Assembly: GCF_048263965.1 (NCBI RefSeq)
Contig: NZ_JBLXDO010000023.1
Span: 6,157 to 70,156, forward strand
Source of the DNA: Ferrimonas sp048263965
GTDB lineage: Bacteria; Pseudomonadota; Gammaproteobacteria; Enterobacterales; Shewanellaceae
Direction: 5' to 3'
Length of the DNA stretch: 64,000 bases
A program made the position numbers and the translations under genes. The notes beneath the pieces were generated by a model. That model was not told the DNA's origin and did no database searches. It saw only the letters and a program-made list of their open reading frames with translations. Each line of letters opens with the position of its first letter. The stretch's first letter is position 1. This document shows, one piece after another, positions 16,976 to 24,979 of this stretch.

Positions 16976-17599
16976 CTACGAATGGTTTTTGACAAATACC
17001 AGGTGACGCTGGGCATCCAGTTCAGGCACATGCAGCGCCTGCTGGCCCAGAATCTCGAACCCTGTTGGAATGGCTGCCAGCTCTTCAGCGTCCAGCTGCC
17101 CCTTCAGTGCGTAGAACCGTCCTTGCGGAGCGGGCAGGTGATGACACCACTCCAGCATGTCGGACAGGGAGGCGAAGGCGCGACTGAGCACTCCATCAAA
17201 GCCCTGTTCCGGCTGATACTCCTCCACCCGACTCTGCACCGGAGTGACGTTCTCCAGCCCCAGAGTATGCACTACGGTTCGAATGAAACGAATTCGCTTG
17301 CCCAGGCTGTCCAGGAGGACAAAGGATTTGTCCGGATTGCAGATCGCCAGAGGCAAACCAGGTAATCCGGGACCAGTACCTACATCGATGAAACGCTCAC
17401 CCTGAAGATGGGGGCCTACCACCACGCTGTCCATGATGTGACGTACCAGCATCTCCTGGGGGTCACGGACCGAGGTGAGGTTATAGGCTTTGTTCCATTT
17501 GTTCAGCAGCTCGACCAGTTGCACAAGCTGACCCATCTGCTTATCGCTGAGCTGCAGATCGGTTTGCGCCACCAGTTCGGCCAGCCTTGTGGCTAACAC
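16976..17599 (-). CDS. rsmG: 16S rRNA (guanine-527-N7)-methyltransferase
   Basis: 207 aa (E. coli GidB 207) from a GTG at 17599 with GAAGG upstream. Rossmann-type methyltransferase with the SAM loop FIDVGTGPGLPGLPLAI at about residues 70-86. It methylates G527 in the 530 loop of 16S rRNA. It lies between mnmG and parA, as in most gammaproteobacteria. Confidence 0.97.
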   Translation of the reverse strand: MLATRLAELVAQTDLQLSDKQMGQLVQLVELLNKWNKAYNLTSVRDPQEMLVRHIMDSVVVGPHLQGERFIDVGTGPGLPGLPLAICNPDKSFVLLDSLGKRIRFIRTVVHTLGLENVTPVQSRVEEYQPEQGFDGVLSRAFASLSDMLEWCHHLPAPQGRFYALKGQLDAEELAAIPTGFEILGQQALHVPELDAQRHLVFVKNHS

Positions 17600-17653
17600 G
17601 TGTAGGTACCTTCAGATTTGGAAAATAGAGAATAGGGTATTATGCGGTGATGA

Positions 17654-17674
17654 GCGGGGCTTGGAAAGCCCCGC
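17654..17674 (-). other. stable stem-loop between mnmG and rsmG
   Basis: GCGGGGCTT pairs with AAGCCCCGC around GGA. The minus-strand transcript has no U run after it, so it is more likely a processing or stability element than a full terminator. Confidence 0.4.
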
Positions 17675-17683
17675 GTTTGGCGG

Positions 17684-19573
17684 TTATGCGGTTTTTCGCA
17701 GCAGACCGTGTTTTTTGAGATATACCAGCAGCAGCGAGATGGCTGCGGGAGTGATGCCGGAGATGCGGGAAGCGGCCCCCAGGGTTTCGGGCTTGTGCTC
17801 CTTGAGCTTGGCGACCACCTCGTTGGAGAGGCCGGACACCTGGCTGAAATCCATGTCTTCCGGAAGCAGGGTCTGCTCATTGCGCTGGGCCTTGGCAATC
17901 TCGTCCTTCTGACGCTCGATGTATCCAGCGTACTTGATCTGAATCTCCACCTGTTCTGCGGCTTTGAGATCCTCCAGGCCTGGACCGAGATCCGTCACCT
18001 GCATCAGTTGACCATAGGTCAGTTCAGGACGTCGAATCAGCTCTTCCAGGTTGGCCTCCCGGGACAGGGGGGTTTTCAACTGAGGGTTGAGTTCCTCCGC
18101 CTGGATACCGGTTTTCTGCACATAGGTGGCGCGCAGACGCTGTTTCTCCTGCTCAATGGCCTCCACCTTGTGGTTGAACGCAGCCCAACGTTCATCATCC
18201 ACCAGCCCCAGTTCGCGCCCCTCGGGGGTCAGGCGCAGATCCGCATTGTCTTCACGCAGAAGCAGGCGGTATTCGGCGCGGGAAGTGAACATCCGGTAGG
18301 GCTCTTTGGTGCCCAGAGTGGAAAGGTCATCCACCAGAACGCCCAGATAGGCTTGGTCACGCTTAGGAGACCAGGGCTTACGCTCCTGCACCATCAGCGC
18401 AGCATTGGTGCCTGCCAGCAGCCCCTGGGCACCCGCCTCTTCGTAACCCGTGGTGCCGTTGATCTGTCCCGCAAAGAACAGCCCCTCGATAAAGCGGGTT
18501 TCCAGGCTGGATTTCAGGTCCCTGGGATCGAAGAAGTCGTACTCGATGGCATAGCCGGGACGCAGGATCTCCGCCTTCTCGAAGCCATGGATGGAGCGGA
18601 TCAGTTTCAGCTGAACATCGAAGGGCAGGGAGGTAGAGATGCCATTGGGGTAGATCTCTATGTTGTTCAGTCCTTCAGGCTCGACAAAGATCTGATGGCT
18701 GTTCTTGTCTGCAAAACGCATCACCTTGTCTTCGATGGAGGGGCAGTAGCGAGGGCCCACCCCTTCAATCACCCCGGCATACATGGGGCTGCGATCCAGG
18801 TTGGATCGGATGATCTCATGGGTCTGCTCATTGGTGTGAGTGATGAAACAGGAGATCTGACGAGGGTGCTCTTCCGCCTTGCCGATGAAAGACACCGTAG
18901 GGATGGGGGTATCCCCAGGCTGCTCCTGCATCACATCGAAGTTCAGGGTGCGGCTGTCCAGACGAGCAGGGGTTCCGGTCTTCAGGCGATCGACCCGGAA
19001 AGGCAGTTCGCGTAAGCGACGCGCCAGGGCATTGGATGGAGGATCGCCAGCACGGCCTCCCTGATAGTGATCCAGACCAATGTGGATCTGGCCACCCAGG
19101 AAGGTGCCCACGGTCAGCACGATGCTGCGGGCATCGAAACGGACCCCCGCCTGGGTGATCACCCCAACCACGCGATCCTGTTCCACCACCAGATCATCCA
19201 CCGCTTGTTGGAATACGGTGAGATTGGGCTGGGCAAACAGGATGTTTTGAATGGCCTGACGATACAGGGCACGGTCAGTCTGGGCACGGGTAGCTCGTAC
19301 AGCTGGGCCTTTGGAGGCATTCAATGTACGGAACTGGATCCCGGCGCGATCGGTGGCGCGAGCCATGGCACCACCCAGGGCATCGATCTCTTTGACCAGA
19401 TGGCCTTTACCAATGCCTCCGATGGCGGGGTTGCAGGACATCTGACCCAGGGTGTCCAGATTGTGGGTGAGGAGCAGAGTCCTTACTCCCATGCGGGCAC
19501 TGGCCAGTGCGGCCTCGGTGCCGGCGTGACCACCACCTACAACAATGACGTCATATTGATCCTGAGACTGCAT
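17684..19573 (-). CDS. mnmG: tRNA uridine-5-carboxymethylaminomethyl modification enzyme MnmG
   Basis: 629 aa from the ATG at 19573, exactly the E. coli length. An upstream in-frame GTG (19597) would add eight residues. The FAD-binding site GGGHAGTEAALASARMG lies near residue 13. Family blocks GQMSCNPAIGGIGKGHL and TGTPARLDSRT are present. With MnmE it modifies the wobble uridine of several tRNAs. It is transcribed away from oriC, the same arrangement as gidA in E. coli. Confidence 0.98.
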   Translation of the reverse strand: MQSQDQYDVIVVGGGHAGTEAALASARMGVRTLLLTHNLDTLGQMSCNPAIGGIGKGHLVKEIDALGGAMARATDRAGIQFRTLNASKGPAVRATRAQTDRALYRQAIQNILFAQPNLTVFQQAVDDLVVEQDRVVGVITQAGVRFDARSIVLTVGTFLGGQIHIGLDHYQGGRAGDPPSNALARRLRELPFRVDRLKTGTPARLDSRTLNFDVMQEQPGDTPIPTVSFIGKAEEHPRQISCFITHTNEQTHEIIRSNLDRSPMYAGVIEGVGPRYCPSIEDKVMRFADKNSHQIFVEPEGLNNIEIYPNGISTSLPFDVQLKLIRSIHGFEKAEILRPGYAIEYDFFDPRDLKSSLETRFIEGLFFAGQINGTTGYEEAGAQGLLAGTNAALMVQERKPWSPKRDQAYLGVLVDDLSTLGTKEPYRMFTSRAEYRLLLREDNADLRLTPEGRELGLVDDERWAAFNHKVEAIEQEKQRLRATYVQKTGIQAEELNPQLKTPLSREANLEELIRRPELTYGQLMQVTDLGPGLEDLKAAEQVEIQIKYAGYIERQKDEIAKAQRNEQTLLPEDMDFSQVSGLSNEVVAKLKEHKPETLGAASRISGITPAAISLLLVYLKKHGLLRKTA

Positions 19574-19688
19574 CTGCCTTACTACCCCTTTAGTCACTCA
19601 GCCTGGAAAAAGCGCGACATTCTAGCATTGCCAGAAGCGGAGATAAATGGTCATTTTTTAGTCTCGGCGATCAGGCTGACGACTAATA

Positions 19689-19735
19689 GATCATAAAGAT
19701 CTTTATATAAGATCTTTGTTATTACTCTTTTTAAG
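19689..19735. other. DNA unwinding element with tandem 13-mers
   Basis: GATCTTTATATAA (19698-19710) is directly followed by GATCTTTGTTATT (19711-19723), preceded by GATCATAAA at 19689. These match the GATCTNTTNTTTT pattern of the E. coli L, M and R 13-mers. The strand would open here when DnaA oligomerises. Confidence 0.85.
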
Positions 19736-19853
19736 GGAGCCGATCTCTGTGGTTAACCCGGAATTACGTTTGATCATCAGGATCTTAAGTGCGATCGATC
19801 CCTGTGAATAGATCGCGATCTACTTCCGTATAAGCTGGGATCAGATCGGGGTT

Positions 19854-19862
19854 TTATACACA
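19854..19862 (+). promoter_or_regulatory. DnaA box (perfect)
   Basis: TTATACACA matches the consensus TTATNCACA fully. It lies centrally in oriC. Confidence 0.85.
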
Positions 19863-19981
19863 GGCAGATCTTGAGTTCGCTAGGGGAGTGGATTAATCCA
19901 AGGTTAGATCCCAGTTTGATCCAAAGTTACTCACATAGATCTGTGAATATAGATCTTTTCTGTGGGTAACCTTGGATCAGA

Positions 19982-19990
19982 TGTGTATAA
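19982..19990 (-). promoter_or_regulatory. DnaA box (perfect), mioC-proximal
   Basis: TGTGTATAA on the plus strand reads TTATACACA on the minus strand. It is at the mioC end of oriC, where E. coli has the strong R4 box, and ends 3 bp from the mioC stop codon. Confidence 0.85.
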
Positions 19991-19993
19991 GGA

Positions 19994-20434
19994 TCAGGAG
20001 GTGAGGATCGGGATCAGCTGATCGATCCACACCAAAGCCTTGTCTTCAGGGAGTTCCAGGCTCTGCACATCGATCTCGATCTTATTCACAAGCTCGGTGG
20101 CGCCCCCTTGCTGAAGCAGCTGTTTAACGGTTCTGGCCGCACCACAGAAGGTGTCGTAACTGCTGTCACCAATGCCGCAAATGGCGTATCGAATGCTGGA
20201 AAGATCGGCATCTTCCAGGGTTTTTGCCAGGGGTTGGAGGTTGTCTGGCAGCTCTCCGGCGCCATGGGTGGAGGTGACAATCAGCCAGTTTTGCGTCTGT
20301 TTCAGTGTGTCCAGATCCGGGCTCAAGTGGATCTCGGCTTCGATATCCTGGGCTTGCAGTTTCTCTGCCAGTTCATCGGCGACGGCCTCGGCGCCACCCA
20401 TGGTGGTGCCGACTATCAGGGCGAGTTGGGTCAT
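19994..20434 (-). CDS. mioC: flavodoxin-like protein MioC
   Basis: 146 aa from the ATG at 20434 (E. coli 147). A longer frame adds ten residues from a weaker start. FMN-binding flavodoxin fold: phosphate loop IVGTTMGGAEAVAD at residues about 7-20, then TSTHGAGELPDN and CGIGDSSYDTFCGA. E. coli MioC supports biotin synthase as an electron carrier. Transcription runs leftward straight into oriC, so its expression could influence initiation. Confidence 0.95.
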   Translation of the reverse strand: MTQLALIVGTTMGGAEAVADELAEKLQAQDIEAEIHLSPDLDTLKQTQNWLIVTSTHGAGELPDNLQPLAKTLEDADLSSIRYAICGIGDSSYDTFCGAARTVKQLLQQGGATELVNKIEIDVQSLELPEDKALVWIDQLIPILTS

Positions 20435-20462
20435 AGGGGTTTCCTTGTTGTCTCTGGCGACC

Positions 20463-20468
20463 ATTATA
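20463..20468 (-). promoter_or_regulatory. probable -10 element of the mioC promoter
   Basis: TATAAT on the minus strand, placing the transcript start near 20456, 22 bp before the mioC ATG. No good -35 was found. The rest of the mioC-mnmE gap (20469-20702) shows no gene. Confidence 0.45.
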
Positions 20469-20702
20469 CGGAGAGTGAGAGGAAAGGCAGTCTTATAGCA
20501 GTTTCAGGAAATCTCTGATCACTGCTGCCGGCTAGAATTGTCCCATTCGGCGTTGTGAGACTGAGGGTCAGAGCCACTGGCAGCTTCGTTTCATGCCCTG
20601 ATGGGCCCCCTTACTCTGGCGTACAGGACAGAACAGTGACCTAATGAGATGGGAATCGGCTTCTCCCGCAGGCTATTTTGATGACCGGTTTCTTAATTTA
20701 GT

Positions 20703-20733
20703 TAAAAAAAAGAGGCACCTATTGGCGCCTCTC
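20703..20733 (-). terminator. intrinsic terminator of mnmE
   Basis: GAGGCACC-TATT-GGCGCCTC forms an eight-base stem with one A-C mismatch. On the minus strand it is followed by seven T. It lies about 30 bp after the mnmE stop. Confidence 0.7.
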
Positions 20734-20761
20734 CGAGTTCAATCTTATGACTCTCCTGCAA

Positions 20762-22129
20762 CTACTTACCGATGCAGAAGGAGGAGAAGATCCGGCCGAG
20801 CAGATCGTCGGAGCTGAACTCACCGGTGATCTCTGACAGGGCTTGCTGGGCCAGCCTGAGCTCCTCCGCCAGCAGTTCGCCCGCCTGGAACACCTCCAGC
20901 TGCTCGCGACCCAGTACCAGGTGTTCATCGGCCCTGGCCAGGGCTTCCAGGTGGCGTCCACGGGCCATGAAGCCCCCCTCACCGGCACCCTGGTAGCCCA
21001 TGCAGGCCTTGAGGTGCTGACGCAGCGGCTCCATCCCCTCTCCGGTCTTGGCAGAGAGTTTGAACAGCGGGTAGTCCTGGTTCTGCTCGGTGAGCTGGTG
21101 TTCCCCGGTCAGGTCCAGTTTGTTGCGGATGATGGTCAGTCCCATCTCCTTGGGAAGCCTGTCCATGAACTCGGGCCAGATCTTGTGAGGATCGGTGTCG
21201 CTGGTTTCTGTGCCATCCACCATCATCAGTACCCGATCCGCTTGCTGGATCTCTTCCCAGGCGCGCTCGATACCGATCCGCTCAACTTCATCGTTGGCTT
21301 CACGGAGTCCGGCGGTATCGATGATGTGCAGGGGCATACCATCGATGTGGATGTGTTCACGCAGCACATCCCGGGTGGTGCCGGCGATGTCGGTGACGAT
21401 GGCTGACTCTCTGCCGGCCAGGGCATTGAGCAGGCTGGACTTGCCCGCGTTGGGACGACCGGCGATCACCACCTTCATCCCCTCCCGCATCAGGGCACCC
21501 TGACGGGCGCTGGCACGAACCTGGGCCAGGGCATCCTGCACCTGCTGCAGATCCGCCGAAATCTTGCCGTCGGAGAGGAAATCCACCTCCTCGTCGGGAA
21601 AGTCGATGGCCGCCTCCACATAGATGCGCAGCACGGTGAGCTGCTCCACCAGTTCGGTCACCTTACCGGAGAACTCCCCCTGCAGGCTCTTTAGGGCACT
21701 GCGGGCGGCTTGCTCCGAGGAGGCCTCGATGAGATCGGCAATGGCTTCCGCCTGGGCCAGATCCATCTTGTCGTTGAGAAAGGCCCGCTCGGAGAATTCA
21801 CCAGGCCGGGCGGAGCGCGCCAGTCCAGTGGCGATGATGGCTCGCTGCAGCATATCCAGCACCACGGGGCCGCCGTGTCCCTGCAGCTCCAGCACATCCT
21901 CACCGGTGAAGGAGTTGGGGGCCTTAAACAGCAGGGCGATGCCCTGATCCAGTTGCTGGCCCTGGTCATCCTTGAAGGGCAGGTACTCTGCCTGGCGAAC
22001 CTTGGGCACTCTGCCCAGCAGGGCCTTGGCCAGAGCCTCGGCGTTGGGGCCGGAGACGCGGATGATGCCGACGCCGCCACGACCTGTGGCCGTAGCCTGA
22101 GCCACGATAGTGTCTGTGGTGATGGTCAT
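20762..22129 (-). CDS. mnmE: tRNA uridine-5-carboxymethylaminomethyl modification GTPase MnmE
   Basis: 455 aa from the ATG at 22129 (E. coli 454). The N-terminal folate-binding domain starts DTIVAQATATGRGGVGIIRVSG. The G domain is inserted in a helical domain, with G1 GRPNAGKSS, G3 DTAGL and G4 NKLD. The C-terminal CIGK supplies the conserved cysteine. It works with MnmG, encoded 1.2 kb away across oriC. The extra twelve residues of the longer frame are not conserved. Confidence 0.98.
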   Translation of the reverse strand: MTITTDTIVAQATATGRGGVGIIRVSGPNAEALAKALLGRVPKVRQAEYLPFKDDQGQQLDQGIALLFKAPNSFTGEDVLELQGHGGPVVLDMLQRAIIATGLARSARPGEFSERAFLNDKMDLAQAEAIADLIEASSEQAARSALKSLQGEFSGKVTELVEQLTVLRIYVEAAIDFPDEEVDFLSDGKISADLQQVQDALAQVRASARQGALMREGMKVVIAGRPNAGKSSLLNALAGRESAIVTDIAGTTRDVLREHIHIDGMPLHIIDTAGLREANDEVERIGIERAWEEIQQADRVLMMVDGTETSDTDPHKIWPEFMDRLPKEMGLTIIRNKLDLTGEHQLTEQNQDYPLFKLSAKTGEGMEPLRQHLKACMGYQGAGEGGFMARGRHLEALARADEHLVLGREQLEVFQAGELLAEELRLAQQALSEITGEFSSDDLLGRIFSSFCIGK

Positions 22130-22163
22130 TGGGATAGGTTTTAAAGGGTTTTCTGTATTGTAC

Positions 22164-22192
22164 AAAAAAAGGCGGCATCGATGCCGCCTTTT
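22164..22192 (-). terminator. intrinsic terminator between yidC and mnmE
   Basis: GGCGGCAT-CG-ATGCCGCC (22171-22188) with A7 before and T4 after on the plus strand. It would end the rpmH-rnpA-yidD-yidC transcript on the minus strand, 20 bp past yidC. Confidence 0.85.
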
Positions 22193-22207
22193 CAGAGAGA
22201 GGGTGGG

Positions 22208-23821
22208 TTACTTCAGGCCCTGAACTTCCAGGGAGCGGTAGATGTACCACTGTTGAGCAATGGCCACCAGGTTACCCACCAGCCAGTACAGAACCAGACC
22301 GGAGGGGAACCACAGGAAGAACACGGTGAAGATAACCGGCATGTACTGCATCATCTTCTGTTGCATGGGGTCCATGCCAGGCGCTACAGGCTGCATCTTC
22401 TGCATCAGGAACATGGAGGCACCCATCAGCAGAGGCAGGATGTAGTAGGGGTCCTTCACGGACAGATCGGTGATCCACAGCATGAAGGGGGCCTGACGCA
22501 GCTCTACGCTCTCCAACAGTACCCAGTAGAAGGCGATGAAGATGGGGAATTGCAGCAGCAGAGGCAGACAGCCACCCATGGGGTTCACTTTCTCTTTCTG
22601 GTACAACTCCATCATGCTCTGGCTCAGACGTTGACGGTCGTCGCCATACTTCTTCTTCAGCTCCTCCAGCTTGGGCTGCAGCTTACGCATCTTCGCCATG
22701 GAGGTGTACTGGGCCTTGGTCAGGGGGTACAGGGCACCACGAACCAGCAGGGTCATGCCGATGATGGCCACACCCCAGTTCACCACAACGGATTGCAGGG
22801 CGGTCAGCAGCCAGTGCAGAGGCACGGCGATAAACCACAGCCAGCCGTAGTCCACCACCAGGTTCAGAGTCTCTGACAGCGTGGACAGGGCTTGCTGATC
22901 TTTGGGGCCGATGTACAAATGACCGTCGAAGGTCGCGGTCTGGCCGGCACCCACGGTGGTCACAGGCTGCTTCACACCGATGGCACCTTCGCTGCTGCCG
23001 TACACCTTGGAGTAGATGTCGTTCTGGCTGTCGGCGGAGGGAACCCAGGCGGTCACAAAGTAGTGCTGCAGCATGGCTACCCAGCCACCAGGGGTGACCT
23101 GGCCCAGGTTACGATCCTTCATGTCATCGAAGTCGTACTTACTGTAGCGAGTCTCGGAAGTGCTGTAGGCCGCGCCGCGATAGGTGGGCATCATCATGCT
23201 GCTTTCATCGGCAGTGATGCTCTGACGCAGTTCGGTGAACAGCTGCATGGAGGCGTTGTTCGCGGTCGGGTTGTCCACTTTATATTCGACCCGGACATCA
23301 TATTGTCCACGGGTGAAGACAAAGCGCTTCTCGAAGCGAATGCCGTTGGCGTCCACGAAGGTCATGGGCACCACCAGTTCGCCCTGCTCACCCATGGTAA
23401 AGCTGTCACCGCTTACCTGGTAAACGGGACGCTGGGCAGCAGAATCAGGGCCCTGGGCGCCGATCAGACCGCTACGAGCCACGTAGTTGTAGCCGTTGTG
23501 ACGCTGAAGCAGTTTCAGGGGCTCGACAGAGTCCTGAGTTACGGGGTACTTCAGCAGGGAGGATTCGATAACATCGCCACCCTGGGTGTCGATAACCAGC
23601 TTCAGGGTGTCGGTGGTCACGGTGACCAGTTTGCCTGAGGTGGAGACTTGCTCCGGCAGGGGTTCGACACCGGTGCCGGTGGGCACCTCATTAGATACCT
23701 GGGTGCTGCTCTGCTGAGCAACAGGCTGAGGCTGAGGGTTGTGATCTGCATTCCACTGTTGCCACAGCAGGAAGCTGACAAACAGGAGACAGATCAGCAA
23801 AAGATTACGTTGAGAGTCCAT
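22208..23821 (-). CDS. yidC: membrane protein insertase YidC
   Basis: 537 aa from the ATG at 23821 (E. coli 548). The N-terminal signal-anchor is LLLICLLFVSFLLWQQW. A large periplasmic P1 beta-domain covers residues about 55-330. A conserved five-helix insertase core occupies about 340-530, including the cytoplasmic coiled hairpin (KYGDDRQRLSQSMMELYQKEKVNP) and the hydrophilic-groove region. It inserts inner-membrane proteins with or without SecYEG. It belongs to the rpmH-rnpA-yidD-yidC cluster. Confidence 0.98.
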   Translation of the reverse strand: MDSQRNLLLICLLFVSFLLWQQWNADHNPQPQPVAQQSSTQVSNEVPTGTGVEPLPEQVSTSGKLVTVTTDTLKLVIDTQGGDVIESSLLKYPVTQDSVEPLKLLQRHNGYNYVARSGLIGAQGPDSAAQRPVYQVSGDSFTMGEQGELVVPMTFVDANGIRFEKRFVFTRGQYDVRVEYKVDNPTANNASMQLFTELRQSITADESSMMMPTYRGAAYSTSETRYSKYDFDDMKDRNLGQVTPGGWVAMLQHYFVTAWVPSADSQNDIYSKVYGSSEGAIGVKQPVTTVGAGQTATFDGHLYIGPKDQQALSTLSETLNLVVDYGWLWFIAVPLHWLLTALQSVVVNWGVAIIGMTLLVRGALYPLTKAQYTSMAKMRKLQPKLEELKKKYGDDRQRLSQSMMELYQKEKVNPMGGCLPLLLQFPIFIAFYWVLLESVELRQAPFMLWITDLSVKDPYYILPLLMGASMFLMQKMQPVAPGMDPMQQKMMQYMPVIFTVFFLWFPSGLVLYWLVGNLVAIAQQWYIYRSLEVQGLK

Positions 23822-23840
23822 GGCCGGTTTAGCTCTACCT

Positions 23841-24059
23841 TTATTTCGCTGGAGGTACGGGGTCACGGCCACCCGGGTGCAGGGGGTGGCATTTCAATAT
23901 TCGTCTTAATGCTAACCAACTTCCCTTCAAACAGCCATGAACAGTAATGGCCTCAATCGCATATTGAGAGCAAGTTGGCTGAAAGCGGCAATTTTGCCCC
24001 AGAAGTGGGCTCAGCAGCTTTTGGTAGAGTCGGATGAATCCGATGAGCAACTTTTGCAT
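23841..24059 (-). CDS. yidD: membrane protein insertion efficiency factor YidD
   Basis: 72 aa. The DUF37 signature is complete: RLYQKLLSPLLGQNCRFQPTCSQYA with paired cysteines, and CHPLHPGGRDPVP. It is a small amphipathic, membrane-associated protein that aids YidC-dependent insertion. Its first 49 bases overlap the end of rnpA in another frame, and it ends 19 bp before yidC. Confidence 0.95.
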   Translation of the reverse strand: MQKLLIGFIRLYQKLLSPLLGQNCRFQPTCSQYAIEAITVHGCLKGSWLALRRILKCHPLHPGGRDPVPPAK

Positions 24060-24418
24060 CGTTTAGAAAGCTTTTTTAGTAGCTTCTCTACCAGCTTGTG
24101 GAGAGTGGCATTGTCCAGGTCATCAACGCCCTTTTTGGCAATGGCAACAATGTCCACGCCGGGAAGGTTATGCTGATGCAAGCGGAATTCGTCTCTGACT
24201 ATACGCTTGATACGATTGCGTTGACACGCTTTTTTGACATGCTTTTTGGCCACAGTCAATCCTAACCGAGGATGGTTCAGATCGTTGACTACAGCTAGAA
24301 GGGTCATATGGGGATGTGCTGCCCGGACAGGGTTAGCAAAGACAGATTTGAATTGGGCGGGAGTTAACAGACGTAACTCCCGCTCAAAGGTATAACGCAC
24401 CACTGATGCGCTTTGCAT
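24011..24418 (-). CDS. rnpA: ribonuclease P protein component
   Basis: 135 aa (E. coli 119). Core motifs are RELRLLTPAQFKSVF, RLGLTVAKKHVKKACQRNR and the RNR signature NRIKRIVRDEFR. It binds the RNase P RNA for 5' tRNA maturation. The C-terminus ends in an unusual Ser/Cys/Asp-rich tail (about residues 120-135), coded by the bases that also encode the N-terminus of yidD. That tail probably reflects the overlap and not catalysis. Confidence 0.96.
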   Translation of the reverse strand: MQSASVVRYTFERELRLLTPAQFKSVFANPVRAAHPHMTLLAVVNDLNHPRLGLTVAKKHVKKACQRNRIKRIVRDEFRLHQHNLPGVDIVAIAKKGVDDLDNATLHKLVEKLLKKLSKRCKSCSSDSSDSTKSC

Positions 24419-24429
24419 AATCTTAACGA

Positions 24430-24564
24430 TTAAGCAGACAGGCGAGCGCGGCCTTTGGCGCGGCGACGAGCCAGCACCTGACGGCCAGACTTGGTGGCCA
24501 TGCGAGCACGGAAGCCGTGGTTGCGCTTACGCTTCAGAACGCTCGGTTGAAAAGTACGTTTCAT
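24430..24564 (-). CDS. rpmH: 50S ribosomal protein L34
   Basis: 44 aa, translated by hand. It begins MKRTFQPSVLKRKRNHGF and ends RAKGRARLSA, nearly identical to the E. coli protein (46 aa). It is a very basic, short ribosomal protein of the large subunit. It is first in the leftward rpmH-rnpA-yidD-yidC cluster and divergent from dnaA. Confidence 0.97.
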   Translation of the reverse strand: MKRTFQPSVLKRKRNHGFRARMATKSGRQVLARRRAKGRARLSA

Positions 24565-24634
24565 AGCTTCTTACCGTTTAGTTAAGCTTCGACTCCCGCA
24601 CAAGGCGGTGGAATCGGTTCAAAAAAGAGGCCGA

Positions 24635-24664
24635 ATTCTACAAAAAGTCGACCTACTTAGTCAA
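24635..24664 (-). promoter_or_regulatory. probable rpmH promoter
   Basis: Minus-strand TTGACT (24664-24659), an 18 bp spacer and TAGAAT (24640-24635) each match sigma-70 elements 5/6. The transcript would carry a leader of about 65 nt before rpmH. Confidence 0.6.
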
Positions 24665-24709
24665 TCTGGAGATGGGTATTTTTCAATAAATCTCCTCACC
24701 CCCATGTCT

Positions 24710-24718
24710 TGTGGATAA
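24710..24718 (-). promoter_or_regulatory. DnaA box upstream of dnaA
   Basis: TGTGGATAA reads TTATCCACA on the minus strand, a perfect high-affinity box. A one-mismatch copy (TTATCCCCA) lies at 24890-24898. Autoregulation of dnaA by DnaA, as in E. coli, is inferred. Confidence 0.75.
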
Positions 24719-24751
24719 AACTGTGTTCTCACCCCAAGATATAGACAGCAC

Positions 24752-24920
24752 GATCGCGATCGGATCCTGCGGACGCGGAGTATAGTGTTTTTTGCGATCC
24801 CTTTCCAGTCCTTGTGGCTCAGGCAATTGAGCAGGGATCTCCGGGATCCTTTGCGGCAGATCTTTGGGTGAAAGATCAAGGATCAAAATTGGGGATAACT
24901 TAGGTAAATGGCTGGCGATC
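24752..24920. promoter_or_regulatory. GATC cluster in the dnaA regulatory region
   Basis: Ten GATC sites occur in about 170 bp (24752, 24758, 24763, 24796, 24836, 24845, 24859, 24874, 24881, 24917). In E. coli a GATC-rich dnaA promoter is sequestered by SeqA after replication, and the same is likely here. The rest of 24565-24979 contains no gene. Confidence 0.65.
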
Positions 24921-24941
24921 ACCCTTTAGGAAGGGTAGAAT
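24913..24941 (+). promoter_or_regulatory. candidate dnaA promoter
   Basis: TAGAAT at 24936-24941 (5/6) with a weak TGGCGA -35 at a 17 bp spacing. Initiation near 24948 would give a 32 nt leader before the GTG. A TATAGT at 24781-24786 is another possible -10. Confidence 0.35.
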
Positions 24942-24979
24942 TGTCGCCCTTGGGTGATAATTTTTTCGGAGTAATTACG

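Larger units (their letters stand above)
19680..19996. other. oriC: chromosomal replication origin oriC
   Basis: The 420 bp gap between mnmG and mioC has no coding sequence and carries all parts of an enterobacterial/Vibrio-type origin. There is an AT-rich unwinding element with GATC-led 13-mers on the mnmG side. Two perfect DnaA boxes lie at 19854-19862 (+) and 19982-19990 (-). One-mismatch boxes lie at 19748-19756 (-), 19803-19811 (-), 19927-19935 (+), 19942-19950 (-) and 19961-19969 (-). There are 19 GATC sites between 19689 and 19995, far above the roughly one expected by chance, implying Dam methylation and SeqA sequestration. mnmG points away and mioC points into it, as in E. coli. Confidence 0.93.

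Noticed and set aside
24565..24979. The rpmH-dnaA gap as the replication origin
   Set aside because: It has DnaA boxes and GATC sites, and some bacteria do use this place. But it lacks tandem AT-rich 13-mers and has only one perfect box, whereas the mnmG-mioC gap has the full set.
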